From NCBI GenBank assembly GCA_018242505.1, contig JAFEBU010000017.1, positions 62,001 through 126,000 on the forward strand: DNA of 64,000 nucleotides. The letters run 5' to 3'. Under the pieces are notes generated by a model, which was given only the letters and a program-made list of their open reading frames with translations, did no database searches and was not told where the DNA came from. The position numbers and the translations under genes were made by a program. Of the stretch, positions 34,148 through 42,113 are shown piece after piece. The stretch's first letter is position 1. Each line of letters opens with the position of its first letter. This stretch comes from Pseudomonadota bacterium. GTDB taxonomy: Bacteria; Pseudomonadota; Alphaproteobacteria; Reyranellales; Reyranellaceae.

Positions 34148-36111
34148 GGTTCATCCTCGATGCGGACCGCAACTGAAACGCGGCGGTTCAGCGACCGGGC
34201 CGAGTCCGAGTCGTGCTGGTCGAGCGGATCGAGCTGGCCTGCGCCACCGATGGTGATCAGGTCGGCCGCGACACCGCGCTTCTTCAAGAGGGCCAGCACC
34301 GCGCCGGCGCGCGCGATACTGAGCGAGAGGTTGTAGGTCCCGGGGCCGGTGTCGTCGGAATGGCCGGTGAGCCGGATGCGCGCCCGCATGCGCAGGCTCG
34401 CGGCGAGTCCGGTCAGCTCGTTGATCGATGCGGCCAGATGGTCGAGCACCGCCTCCTGGCCGGGAGCTGGCAGCGATTCGTTGGTGTCGAAGCGGATCTC
34501 GAACGACTGGATGCTCTTGCGCAGGTCGCCCAGCAGGCTTTCGGCGATGTCCTGCACCTGCGAGTAGTCGAATTGCGGGCCGCCCGCCGGCATCAGGCGC
34601 GAGATCTGGCGCGCACGCGAGATCCAGAGCGGCGTCGCCGATCCCGTCGCGACGATACGGCCATCGACGACCGAGAGCGCGACGCTGGGCGGCGGCGCCA
34701 GCGACACCTCCAGCCGCTTCAGCACGAACTCGGGTTCCAGCGCCTGGTAGGGCTGCCAGCGACTGACGACGCGCGCCGGATCGACGCCCGAGCCATCCAG
34801 CAGCGCCTTCGGGTCCGCCGCCAGCGGGTCGCGCAGGCCCGCGACGATGAACTTGCCGTCGCGCTCGGCCGACTCGGTGACGACGATGCCGGGCTGGGCC
34901 CGCAGGCGATCGACATAGTCCGACCAGCGCTGCAACTCGGCGGCGCGGCGCGCGGCCTCTGCCATGCGCTGGCGCTCCTGCTCCTCGGCGATCCGCGCCT
35001 GCTCCTGCGCCTTCTCCTGCATGACCCGGTACTGCCACACGCCGACCCCGACGACGCCGGCCAGGAGCAGCATCGCAAGCGCGAAGGCGTACCAGGGAAA
35101 ACCCTTCTTTCTCGTGGCGAGGCCCTGCTGGCGCAGCGCGGCGCATTCGGCCAGATGCGCCTCGATGTCGGCGAGACCCGAGCTGTCGCCGTCGAACGCC
35201 TCGAGGATCTGCCGGCGTTCCTCGTGGATGCGCAGGAGGGTTTCGCGCAGCTTGTGGCGCAGCTCCTCCGGCGGGTTGCCGCGGATGACCGCGACCAGCA
35301 TCGCGTAGGGACCGGCCTCGCACCACAGGCGCAGGTCGCCCAGCCGCAGTGTGTCGACCGCCTGGCCCTCGCCCTTGAAGGAATCCTTCACGAAATCCTG
35401 GATCGCCGTCAGCATCGAGGACACGAGCTGCGGATCCTGGCTCGCCGCATCGGCGGCGGCGGCATGGGAGATCAGAAGGCCGGTGTGGTTGTGGATCAGG
35501 AAGGCGTGCTCGACCTGGTAGACCAGCGAGTGATTCAGCACCACCTCGGCGAAGGTCCGGCCCGTCCGCCAGGCTTCGATCCGCCAGCGCAGGCCGCGCC
35601 ACGACAGGCTTTGCCTCAGCGTCTCGTCCAGCGACTGGAAGGTGGTGTCGACCTTCTCGCCGACCGACCGGCGGATCGCCGGCACGATCACCGGATAGAG
35701 GATATCGATCAGCACGCGCGGATCGTTGCGGATCGAGCTGGCTGTCGCCTTCTCCAGCACCGGCGCCAGCACCTCGCCCAGCCGCGAACCGCTGGCGGCG
35801 ACCGCGGTCGGCAGGACGCGGCCGACCGCCGCGCCGAGCTGCTCGGGATCCTCGACCGTCTCGCGCAGCCGGCCCAGCACATCGATCTCGGGCCCGACCA
35901 GAACGCGGCGCAGCTCCTGCAGCCGCGGATCCAGCGGGATCGGCCGATCCGGCGGCGGCGCCGTCGTCGGTTCGACGGTCCGCGCGAGCTCGACGAGCAG
36001 ACTGGCGAGGGTCTTTCGATCGATGCCGTCGCTGGGTCCGTTGCCGGACCCGCTATCGGGCGAAGCCGAATTGAAAAGCCACTCGAACTTCTCGGCGGCG
36101 GAGGGGCTCAT
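34144..36111 (-). CDS. Roadblock-like and OmpA-domain transmembrane protein
   Basis: The 655-residue protein has several parts. A short motif DRKTLASLLVELA (31-43) is followed by a helical region. A roadblock/LC7-like segment (about 200-300: EHAFLIHNHTGLLISHAAA, LRLGDLRLWCEAGPYAMLVAV) comes next, then one TM helix (about 338-360) and a coiled coil (365-400). A BON-like region (405-495) precedes the OmpA peptidoglycan-binding domain (535-655, with LTGHSDDTGPGTYN and SLNRRVSVAV). It would link a cytoplasmic GTPase-regulating half to the periplasmic cell wall. The order is conserved in the sense of the operon: coiled coil, this protein, GTPase, cyclase. Confidence 0.82.
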   Translation of the reverse strand: MSPSAAEKFEWLFNSASPDSGSGNGPSDGIDRKTLASLLVELARTVEPTTAPPPDRPIPLDPRLQELRRVLVGPEIDVLGRLRETVEDPEQLGAAVGRVLPTAVAASGSRLGEVLAPVLEKATASSIRNDPRVLIDILYPVIVPAIRRSVGEKVDTTFQSLDETLRQSLSWRGLRWRIEAWRTGRTFAEVVLNHSLVYQVEHAFLIHNHTGLLISHAAAADAASQDPQLVSSMLTAIQDFVKDSFKGEGQAVDTLRLGDLRLWCEAGPYAMLVAVIRGNPPEELRHKLRETLLRIHEERRQILEAFDGDSSGLADIEAHLAECAALRQQGLATRKKGFPWYAFALAMLLLAGVVGVGVWQYRVMQEKAQEQARIAEEQERQRMAEAARRAAELQRWSDYVDRLRAQPGIVVTESAERDGKFIVAGLRDPLAADPKALLDGSGVDPARVVSRWQPYQALEPEFVLKRLEVSLAPPPSVALSVVDGRIVATGSATPLWISRARQISRLMPAGGPQFDYSQVQDIAESLLGDLRKSIQSFEIRFDTNESLPAPGQEAVLDHLAASINELTGLAASLRMRARIRLTGHSDDTGPGTYNLSLSIARAGAVLALLKKRGVAADLITIGGAGQLDPLDQHDSDSARSLNRRVSVAVRIEDEP

Positions 36112-36123
36112 CTCGCAAAGCGA

Positions 36124-36759
36124 TCAGCCGGCGGGCCAACCGCGTGGCGCATCACTCTTGACCTTCGAGCCGTTGTCCAGGTTGAGGCATTTGGCGACCT
36201 CGACGAACAGGCCGGCCAGCAGGTTACGGTCGGTTTTGACGTTCGAGAGCTCCGCGAACATCTTCTCCATCGTGCGATGGACGTCCTCGTTGCGGTGCTT
36301 GATCTCGTCATGCAGCGACTGCACTTCGCGGGTCAGACGGTCGGCGAAATCGCGCTCGAGCTGGCTCACCTGGTCCGACAGCGTCCGCAGCCGCTTCTCC
36401 AGCGCCTGGGTCTGGTCGCGCAGCGAGCGCTCGAGATCCTTGTCGGCATCGGCGCGCGAGTCCTTCTCCTCGCGGAGCTGGCTGGCGAGCGAGTCGACCT
36501 GCTTCTTGGCGTTCGTGTCGTGCGCACTGAGATTGCGCGCCGTTTCCGATTCGATTTCCTTGAAGCGCTGCAGGAACCGTTCCTCGAGCTTCGAGAAACG
36601 ACGGTCGTAGTCCTGCATCTGGTTGCCAAACAGCAGGTCGCGGATCTTGTCCACGCCGACCGCATCGTTCCCGGAAATGCCGTTACCCGGCGCAATGACC
36701 ATGCTCGCCTCGGATACCGTAGACGCCGTATCCAGCGATGCCTTTTGCTTCTCTGCCAT
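36124..36759 (-). CDS. Cytoplasmic coiled-coil protein
   Basis: The 211-residue protein has an N-terminal region with KIRDLLFGNQMQDYDRRF and one long coiled coil from about 50 to 170 (heptads such as LASQLREEKDSRADADKDLE). It closes with DRNLLAGLFVEVA (177-189), which closely matches residues 31-43 of the next protein. No signal or TM segment is seen. The ATG at 36759 has GGGAGGGGGG upstream. It is the first gene of the operon; the next gene begins 12 bases after its stop. Confidence 0.75.
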   Translation of the reverse strand: MAEKQKASLDTASTVSEASMVIAPGNGISGNDAVGVDKIRDLLFGNQMQDYDRRFSKLEERFLQRFKEIESETARNLSAHDTNAKKQVDSLASQLREEKDSRADADKDLERSLRDQTQALEKRLRTLSDQVSQLERDFADRLTREVQSLHDEIKHRNEDVHRTMEKMFAELSNVKTDRNLLAGLFVEVAKCLNLDNGSKVKSDAPRGWPAG

Positions 36760-37139
36760 GTGCCCCCCTCCCAACGAAGGCAATACTGTATGCCTTCAGA
36801 CGGTTGATTGACCAGTCTCAGTTCGGTGATCCCCTCGTCTTTGGCGATCCCCGCCCGACATATTCACCTCTCCTTTGCGCTCGTGCGATCGGCGCATCGG
36901 TGTGCGCAAGGTCCACGACTCCGATCCGAATGCGAGAATGCGGATATCGTGACGCTGACATCTCGGACGCATCGGCGCCGCGTCGCCTCCGCGGGATGGA
37001 TCGACACGCCCTTCACACGCCCGTCCCACGGTTCCACCGCCGCCCATGAACAGCGCGGCCGCAGAGCCACCATCGCGATCCAGTTCACCAAGTTGCCAAT
37101 TCGATGCCCGGATAACTGCAATTTGACTGTAATTTAATT
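36760..37139. other. Divergent intergenic region
   Basis: About 465 bases separate the coiled-coil gene and the RiPP-like precursor gene, counting the promoter listed next. I see no gene. The right part becomes AT-rich (ACTGTAATTTAATTTTGACAC), consistent with promoters for both sides. Confidence 0.5.
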
Positions 37140-37168
37140 TTGACACATCTTTTGCGATCGTCATAGAA
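37140..37168 (+). promoter_or_regulatory. Candidate sigma70-type promoter for the RiPP-like precursor
   Basis: A perfect -35 TTGACA at 37140-37145 is followed after 17 bases by ATAGAA at 37163-37168. The start codon of the precursor is 57 bases further on. The -10 element is only a moderate match. Confidence 0.45.
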
Positions 37169-37224
37169 GTAGCAGTCGACGATCAATTCAAAGAGGCTGC
37201 CTTCAACGGCCCACAGGAGCGTGC

Positions 37225-37422
37225 ATGTCCAATGATGATGACAAAATCATCGATCAGGCCGATTCCCGGGCGACCTCGCTCCTCGACCGAAAGCCGTCCC
37301 CGAGAAAGCCCTATCACCCGCCGGTACTCCTGGAATGGGGAGCCTTTGAGGAGCTGACGCAAGCCAGCGGCAATCGCGGAAAAAACGATGGCGGGCACCG
37401 GCCCTTCCGCAAGACGCGCTGA
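37225..37422 (+). CDS. Lasso-type RiPP precursor candidate (65 aa)
   Basis: The leader contains Y30, P33, L35, G39 and T45 in exactly the YxxPxLxxxGxxxxxT spacing that defines lasso-peptide leaders bound by the RRE/B1 protein (KPYHPPVLLEWGAFEELT). Cutting two residues after Thr gives a 19-residue core beginning ASGNRGKND. Ala1 and Asp9 could close a nine-residue ring; Ala1 lasso peptides are known. AGGAG lies seven bases before the ATG. No lasso cyclase (asparagine-synthetase-like) or leader peptidase gene is found nearby, so maturation would need distant genes or the locus is a relic. Confidence 0.65.
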   Translation: MSNDDDKIIDQADSRATSLLDRKPSPRKPYHPPVLLEWGAFEELTQASGNRGKNDGGHRPFRKTR

Positions 37423-37601
37423 GGCGCGCACGCTGCACGCCGACGAGTCACCGGCCTCGGTCGGAGGCGAGAGCTAACGTCGAGTTGGGCGCCTGTCGCC
37501 GCCATACGGGCAACCTTTGGCGTGATCGTCGCGGACATGGCAGCTTGAGCCGGCCACGCCTTTCGACGGCAAGCGATCGCGCATTCTGGTCGTCCGACAG
37601 C

Positions 37602-37796
37602 ATGGACTTTTCGACCGTCGGCTTCGTCGTGCGCCTGCAGGACGGCCAGCGAACCGTGCGCCCGGCCGCCGCTCTCTTCCTCGACCGCTTGGCGCGCCAG
37701 CGGTCCATGGACGACCTGGTGCAGTGCTTCCCGCTCCAGCCCCTCGCCGTCGAGGCGCCCCTCTCCGACTTCCATGCGTTCCATGGAGTCATGTGA
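37602..37796 (+). CDS. Short open frame after the RiPP-like precursor (64 aa)
   Basis: The frame reads MDFSTVGFVVRLQDGQRTV and continues AAALFLDRLARQRSMDDLVQCF, with a plausible beta-helix pattern. It could be a small RiPP-associated protein or the remains of a longer gene, as the frame continues upstream without a start. No ribosome binding site is visible. Confidence 0.3.
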   Translation: MDFSTVGFVVRLQDGQRTVRPAAALFLDRLARQRSMDDLVQCFPLQPLAVEAPLSDFHAFHGVM

Positions 37797-37851
37797 CTCC
37801 GCTGGAATCGCAATCTGCATTCTCAACCTCGAGGTGCCGTCCCAAATCAAC

Positions 37852-37895
37852 ATATTCGGGCTGGTCCGATTTGATATTCGGGCTGGCCCGATTTG
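37852..37895. repeat. 22-bp tandem duplication
   Basis: ATATTCGGGCTGGTCCGATT plus TG occurs twice in direct succession with one change, just upstream of the ClpX-finger pseudogene. Confidence 0.85.
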
Positions 37896-37911
37896 GCGAT
37901 GGAGTGAAGGG

Positions 37912-38394
37912 ATGAATGACGATTCGAACGCCGACACGTCTGGGATGGCACGCACGGCATGGGACGAAGCCATGGACAGGAAGGACCACCGTGCCGCCGT
38001 CGAGATCGGCATCGATGCCCACGTTCATTGCCGAGCGCGGGGCGACGAGAAAGATGCCGAAGCGGCGCTGGGCCTCATTCATATTGCGCTCAATCAGCTC
38101 TACCCCTCCACGACACGCCGCCTTCGACCGACTCCTGTTCGTTCTGCGGGCGGCCGCGCTCCGAGGTCCTGGTTGGCGCCGGCCCCAATGCCCCTTATCT
38201 GCGTCGATTGCGTGGACACCTTCCATACCCTCTGGCCATACCCTCTGGAAGGACGAGCGGCAGCGGGCTCCGGCGACCGGCGCCTCTCCGGCTCCTTCGA
38301 GGTGGTACCTCCAAATACCTCCTTCTTTTTCGTCACCCGGGTGAACGGTCACAAGCCGGCGCAGCCAATATGGCGCACACTCCGTACGCCATGA
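37912..38394 (+). pseudogene. ClpX-type zinc-finger protein with two compensating frameshifts
   Basis: From ATG 37912 the frame reads a helical N-terminus (TAWDEAMDRKDHRAAVEIGI, EAALGLIHIALNQLYPS). The expected C4 zinc finger then splits over two frames. CSFCGRPRSEVLVGAGPNA is read one frame away (38133-38190 region), and the original frame resumes with ICVDCVDTFHTLW. Joined, the Cys pairs are separated by 18 residues, exactly as in ClpX (zf-C4_ClpX). Read as is, the first Cys pair is lost. It is either a pseudogene or carries two sequence errors. Confidence 0.55.
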
Positions 38395-38678
38395 GCGGGC
38401 GGCTTCCGTCGTCCGGCGTCATGACCGCGGCCGGCTCCCACCACACACTCCACCCTTGGTAGCCGGCCGCTACCCCTCCCGGTTTCCCGGGACGGGACGT
38501 CAATCCGGGGCGATTCGCGCCGGACGCCGCCGGCAACGGCGACAACGACAGGGTGCGGCAACGTGGCCCGAACTCTGCCACCGCTTTGCTACATCTCGCT
38601 CACACCCGCGACCGGCCATCGTGCGTTACACAAGGATGGAGGGCCGCATTCTTCCGGCCCCGCCGCGTGGAGTGGCAG

Positions 38679-38879
38679 ATGGCCGATATTGTCCTTCTCA
38701 AAGAACGTCGCGAGGCGAAGATCGCCGAAGCGAAAACCGCATATCTCCATGAGCTTCTGTGCCAGGCCGCCGTCGCATCGGATGCGCGCCACCTGAGCTG
38801 GGACGATCGCTTCCTGATCGCCAACGAGGTGGTGAACGCCGCCCTGGGGCCCGGCTGGGCCATCACCCGTGACATCTGA
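38679..38879 (+). CDS. Small hypothetical protein (66 aa)
   Basis: MADIVLLKERREAKIAEAKT opens a helical protein ending SWDDRFLIANEVVNAALGPGW. GGAG lies eight bases upstream of the ATG. The composition is that of a real soluble protein, but no family is recognised. It is followed at nine bases by a membrane protein gene on the same strand, so probably one operon. Confidence 0.6.
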   Translation: MADIVLLKERREAKIAEAKTAYLHELLCQAAVASDARHLSWDDRFLIANEVVNAALGPGWAITRDI

Positions 38880-38888
38880 GATGCATCC

Positions 38889-39377
38889 ATGATCCTGGAC
38901 TCCAGCAGCCTGACCACGGGCGTCGCCGCGATCTTGCCGCTGGCCGCCGTGCTCTTCGTCGGCAGCGTCGCGGCACTGGTGTCGCTGGTTGTCCGTTTGT
39001 CGTTGCGCACGATGCCCATGGAGCTGCGCGTTCCCGTGCTGCGGTTGCTGCAGTTCGTGGCCGGCGCCAGCGCCATCGCCGGCGTGCCGTCGGTGCTGCT
39101 CGGCACGCTGTTCCTCTTCCGGCCCGAACGCGGCGATGCCATCGCCCTGATCGTCGGCGCCATCGCGCTCATGCTGGCTCTGGGCGCCGTCGCCAACTGG
39201 TGCGACCACCGGATCGAGGCCGACATGGCGGAAGCAGCGAAGAGCCGGCGCGCCGCCGCGCGCACGCCGGCGTATCAGCCAATACGCCAGGCGGCCCGCC
39301 AAACGGCGCATCGGTCCGATGCCCAGTCCAACGGTCCATCCACGCCGACGTCCCGGCCCCGTCGACGGCCGTTCTAG
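38889..39377 (+). CDS. Three-helix membrane protein, DUF2721-like
   Basis: The 162-residue protein has hydrophobic helices at about 10-35 (VAAILPLAAVLFVGSVAALVS), 50-75 and 85-105, and a basic low-complexity tail. The arrangement resembles DUF2721 membrane proteins, but the match is weak. The function is unknown. Confidence 0.55.
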   Translation: MILDSSSLTTGVAAILPLAAVLFVGSVAALVSLVVRLSLRTMPMELRVPVLRLLQFVAGASAIAGVPSVLLGTLFLFRPERGDAIALIVGAIALMLALGAVANWCDHRIEADMAEAAKSRRAAARTPAYQPIRQAARQTAHRSDAQSNGPSTPTSRPRRRPF

Positions 39378-39475
39378 GCCACGTCGGGAAACACGGGAAA
39401 CCGGACGGCCGCCGCCACAACATCGTCGCGTTACCGTCACGCCCGATACTGGCGCTCTCGACCAGGGAGAGCGCC

Positions 39476-40252
39476 ATGCAACGCATCATCGGAATCCCGG
39501 CCTTCGGTCTCACCCGTCTGCTGCCCGGCGGCCTGCTGCCCGTCGGCCTGATGTTCGGCAGCCTGATGCTCGGCGGCTGCAGCGGCGAGACCCTGTTCCA
39601 GTCCTCGTTCAACGCGACTCAGACCAATCAGCCGCCTGCCCACAACCAGGCGACGGGCACGGCAAGCGTTGCCGGCGATCCGGGCAGCGTCGTGGTGAAG
39701 CCCCTGCCCAATTCGACCGAAAAGGCGGTCCAGATCAGCCGTGCCGGCACCAGCCAGGCCATCAATGTGCTCACCGGCACGCTGTCTCAGGTGAAGGGCG
39801 CAGGCACCTACGGCCTGATCGCCCTGATCAACATCCCGAGCGTCTCGCCGCCGCGGCGGACGGCGATGTCGGTCGAGCTCGATGCCACCATGCTCGGCCT
39901 GCGGGGGCCGATCCTGCACCTCGATTTCATGAACGACTGCGCCAACAGCGGCCAGCCCGGCGCCAACACGGTCCGCATCAACGACACGCCCGGCTACTGC
40001 TTCGGCACCTTCCCCAACGACCGCCCGTTCGTGCTGCAGGTCACGCTCCATGTCGGGACCGGAACGGCCAGCGCCGACGTGCAACTCGTGGGCGCGGGCG
40101 GCATGGCCTCGGGATCGGCCTCGAACATCCCGATCCAGTACCCGAGCCTTGCGCGGCAGTTCGGCTCCGTCGCCTTCTGGATGGGCTATCCCTGGAGCGG
40201 CGCGTTCGACGTCACCGACATCGTCGTGACCTACAGGAAGCCAGGTACGTGA
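39476..40252 (+). CDS. Lipoprotein of unknown function (258 aa)
   Basis: A signal peptide with lipobox LGGC (GLMFGSLMLGGCSGE) is followed by a Gln/Asn-rich linker and a mainly beta domain (VQISRAGTSQAINVLTG, TYGLIALINIPSVSPPRR, AFWMGYPWSGAFDVTDIVVTY). AGGGAGAG precedes the ATG at 39476. No known family is recognised; the C-terminal pattern suggests a jelly-roll or carbohydrate-binding-like beta sandwich. Confidence 0.72.
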   Translation: MQRIIGIPAFGLTRLLPGGLLPVGLMFGSLMLGGCSGETLFQSSFNATQTNQPPAHNQATGTASVAGDPGSVVVKPLPNSTEKAVQISRAGTSQAINVLTGTLSQVKGAGTYGLIALINIPSVSPPRRTAMSVELDATMLGLRGPILHLDFMNDCANSGQPGANTVRINDTPGYCFGTFPNDRPFVLQVTLHVGTGTASADVQLVGAGGMASGSASNIPIQYPSLARQFGSVAFWMGYPWSGAFDVTDIVVTYRKPGT

Positions 40253-40451
40253 TGCGCCCGGCGCCGCATGTCGTCTTTCGCCTTCTGTTCAACCAGGCAG
40301 GGGAAAGCCACGGCCCTCATCGCATGCGGCCACCCGCTGGGTCGCGAGCCACCACGCCGCGGCACCGCAAGGAGCCCGTCGGCCCTCACGACACAGCAGA
40401 ACCCGCGGCTCAAGGACCTCCGGTGACGCAATCCCGTTCGGACGCCGGCAG

Positions 40452-40633
40452 GTGAAGGATCCCGGCATTTCCGAGGACGACGTTGTCAGGCACGTGATGC
40501 CGAAGGACACCTGAACGGCCAGCTCACGACAGTCGATGACGTCGACGACTGCGTCCTGTTCTTCGCCGGTGCGCGGAGCAATGCCCTGACCGGCCAGTCG
40601 ATCGTGGTCAGCCACGACGGGTCCATGCAATAG
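40452..40633 (+). pseudogene. C-terminal remnant of a 3-hydroxybutyrate dehydrogenase-like SDR
   Basis: The segment reads VKDPGISEDDVVRHVMPKDT and then TGA. After a one-base shift it continues NGQLTTVDDVDDCVLFFAG and SNALTGQSIVVSHDGSMQ before TAG 40631. This is the characteristic end of short-chain dehydrogenases of the 3-hydroxybutyrate dehydrogenase group (VLF...NALTGQS.VVSHG..MQ). The catalytic and cofactor parts are absent. Confidence 0.65.
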
Positions 40634-40694
40634 GCCCGACGGCGCGCGTCATACCCCTCTCCCCATCTCTCCTCTCACTGGGGAGAAAGCTAAG

Positions 40695-40960
40695 GTGAAA
40701 TGTCGCCGCCTCTTGTCACGCTCCTCGCCCAGAGAGGGGGAAGGTGAAGTACCGCTGCCTCCTGTCATGCTCCTCGCCCAGAAAGGGGAGAAAGAAGGTG
40801 AAGTACCGCTGCCTCCTGTCACGCTCCTCGCCCCGCGAGGGGAGAAAGAAAGGTGAAGTACCGCTGCCTCCTGTCACGCTCCTCGCCCCCGCGAGGAGGA
40901 GAAAGAAGGCGAAGCGCCGCTACATCTTGTCATGCTCCTCGCCCCCGCGAGGGGGAGGGG
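40695..40960. repeat. About 55-bp tandem repeat, five units, each with a palindrome
   Basis: Five successive units begin GGTGAAGTACCGCTGCCTCC and contain CTCCTCGCCCCCGCGAGG followed by GGGAGAAAGAAG, at periods of 48, 54, 55 and 56 bases. The inner CTCGCCCCCGCGAG is palindromic, so the RNA or single strand would form a hairpin per unit. Related single units occur at 43090-43135 and 43610-43820. The last unit forms the 3' end of the GlxA-type gene. Confidence 0.85.
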
Positions 40961-41973
40961 TTGGGAGACGGGGTGGCGCGCAGCCGACGTGGGCTGCCGA
41001 GGCCGCTGCGATGGATCAGGCGGCGCAGCGTCGAGGGCTCGGCGTATCCGACCTGCCGCGCGATCTCGTCCAGCGGCAGCTTCGTCGTCTCGAGCAGCTC
41101 GACTGCGCGCTCGACGCGGAGCCGCTGCAGGAAGCGCACCGGCGACAGACCGACCGCGCGTTCGACGCGCCTGGCGAAGGTGCGTGGGCTGAGCGCTGCC
41201 GCGGCGGCGAGGTCGTCGACCGTGAAGTCCTCGCCCAGGCGCTTGCGCGCCCAGCGCTCGGCCCGGGCGACGCGCTCGTCGGCGGCGGCGAGGAAGCCCA
41301 GCGCCATGTAGCGCGATTGCGACCGTCGCTTGTCGAGCAGGAGGTATCGCGCGCACGTATCGGCGAGCCTGGCCCCGGCCCGGCGCGCCACGATGGCAAG
41401 CATCAGGTCCATCTGCGCCATCGCCGCCCCCGCCGTCGTGACCGGGCCATCGGTCACCACGAGCGCGTCGGGATCGAGAACGACCGAGGGATGCATCCGC
41501 CGGAACAGCGGGGCCAGCCACCAGGTCGTGCTCGCCCGGCGATTGTCGAGCAGGCCGGCGGCGGCGAACAGGAACGCGCCGGAGCACGAGGTCGCGACGT
41601 GCGCGCCCCGTTCCACCGCGTCGGCCAGCCGTCTTTCGGCCCAGGCCGCGTCGCGCCGCGCCAGCCGCGCCGTCACCTCTTCTTCCGTCGACATCCCGAG
41701 GCCCGGGACCACGACCGCGTCGGCGGCCTTCGTCGTGCACTTGGCGCTATCGGCCGTCGACAACCGTGCGCCCGCAGCCATCGAGGCGGCCATGCGGGCA
41801 CCCGATCCGGCGAGGCGCACGATGAAGGCCGGCGACCGTCCGCGCGCCTCCTGCAGGCGGTTGGCGGTCGCGAGCACGTCCAGGGTGATCGCCACGCTCG
41901 ACGGCATGGATCCCGTCAACACCAGCACCTCAAGCACCGGCGCCTCGAGCATCGGCGCCTCGATTTTCGTCAT
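40930..41973 (-). CDS. GlxA-family AraC regulator (DJ-1/PfpI plus AraC HTH)
   Basis: The 347-residue protein has an N-terminal DJ-1/PfpI-like domain (VLVLTGSMPSSVAITLDVL, VVVPGLGMSTEEE, HVATSCSGAFLFAAAGLLDNR) and a C-terminal AraC helix-turn-helix pair (FTVDDLAAAAALSPRTFARR, LDEIARQVGYAEPSTLRRLI). It is probably the regulator of the divergent dienelactone hydrolase gene. The last 16 residues (ATPSPNPSPSRGRGA) are encoded by a unit of the adjacent palindromic repeat, so the natural end has been replaced by repeat sequence. The start at 41973 avoids an unlikely 24-residue extension. Confidence 0.87.
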   Translation of the reverse strand: MTKIEAPMLEAPVLEVLVLTGSMPSSVAITLDVLATANRLQEARGRSPAFIVRLAGSGARMAASMAAGARLSTADSAKCTTKAADAVVVPGLGMSTEEEVTARLARRDAAWAERRLADAVERGAHVATSCSGAFLFAAAGLLDNRRASTTWWLAPLFRRMHPSVVLDPDALVVTDGPVTTAGAAMAQMDLMLAIVARRAGARLADTCARYLLLDKRRSQSRYMALGFLAAADERVARAERWARKRLGEDFTVDDLAAAAALSPRTFARRVERAVGLSPVRFLQRLRVERAVELLETTKLPLDEIARQVGYAEPSTLRRLIHRSGLGSPRRLRATPSPNPSPSRGRGA

Positions 41974-42113
41974 GGCGAAAAATCCCCGAACAATGTCGAA
42001 CTCGACACTGGCCCGCTGCATGGCACGAGCCCTACATGGACGCAAGAGACAGGCGCAAGAGACAGGCGCGCGAGAGCGGTCGCGAGAGAGACAGGCGCAG
42101 GCGAGGAGGCCTC

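Noticed and set aside
34213..36807. 864-codon plus-strand open frame
   Set aside because: It is antisense to the OmpA-like and coiled-coil genes and has low-complexity Arg/Gly/Asp composition without domains.
40695..40960. Possible CRISPR array
   Set aside because: The units are contiguous tandem copies that vary throughout; there are no unique spacers between constant repeats and no cas genes.
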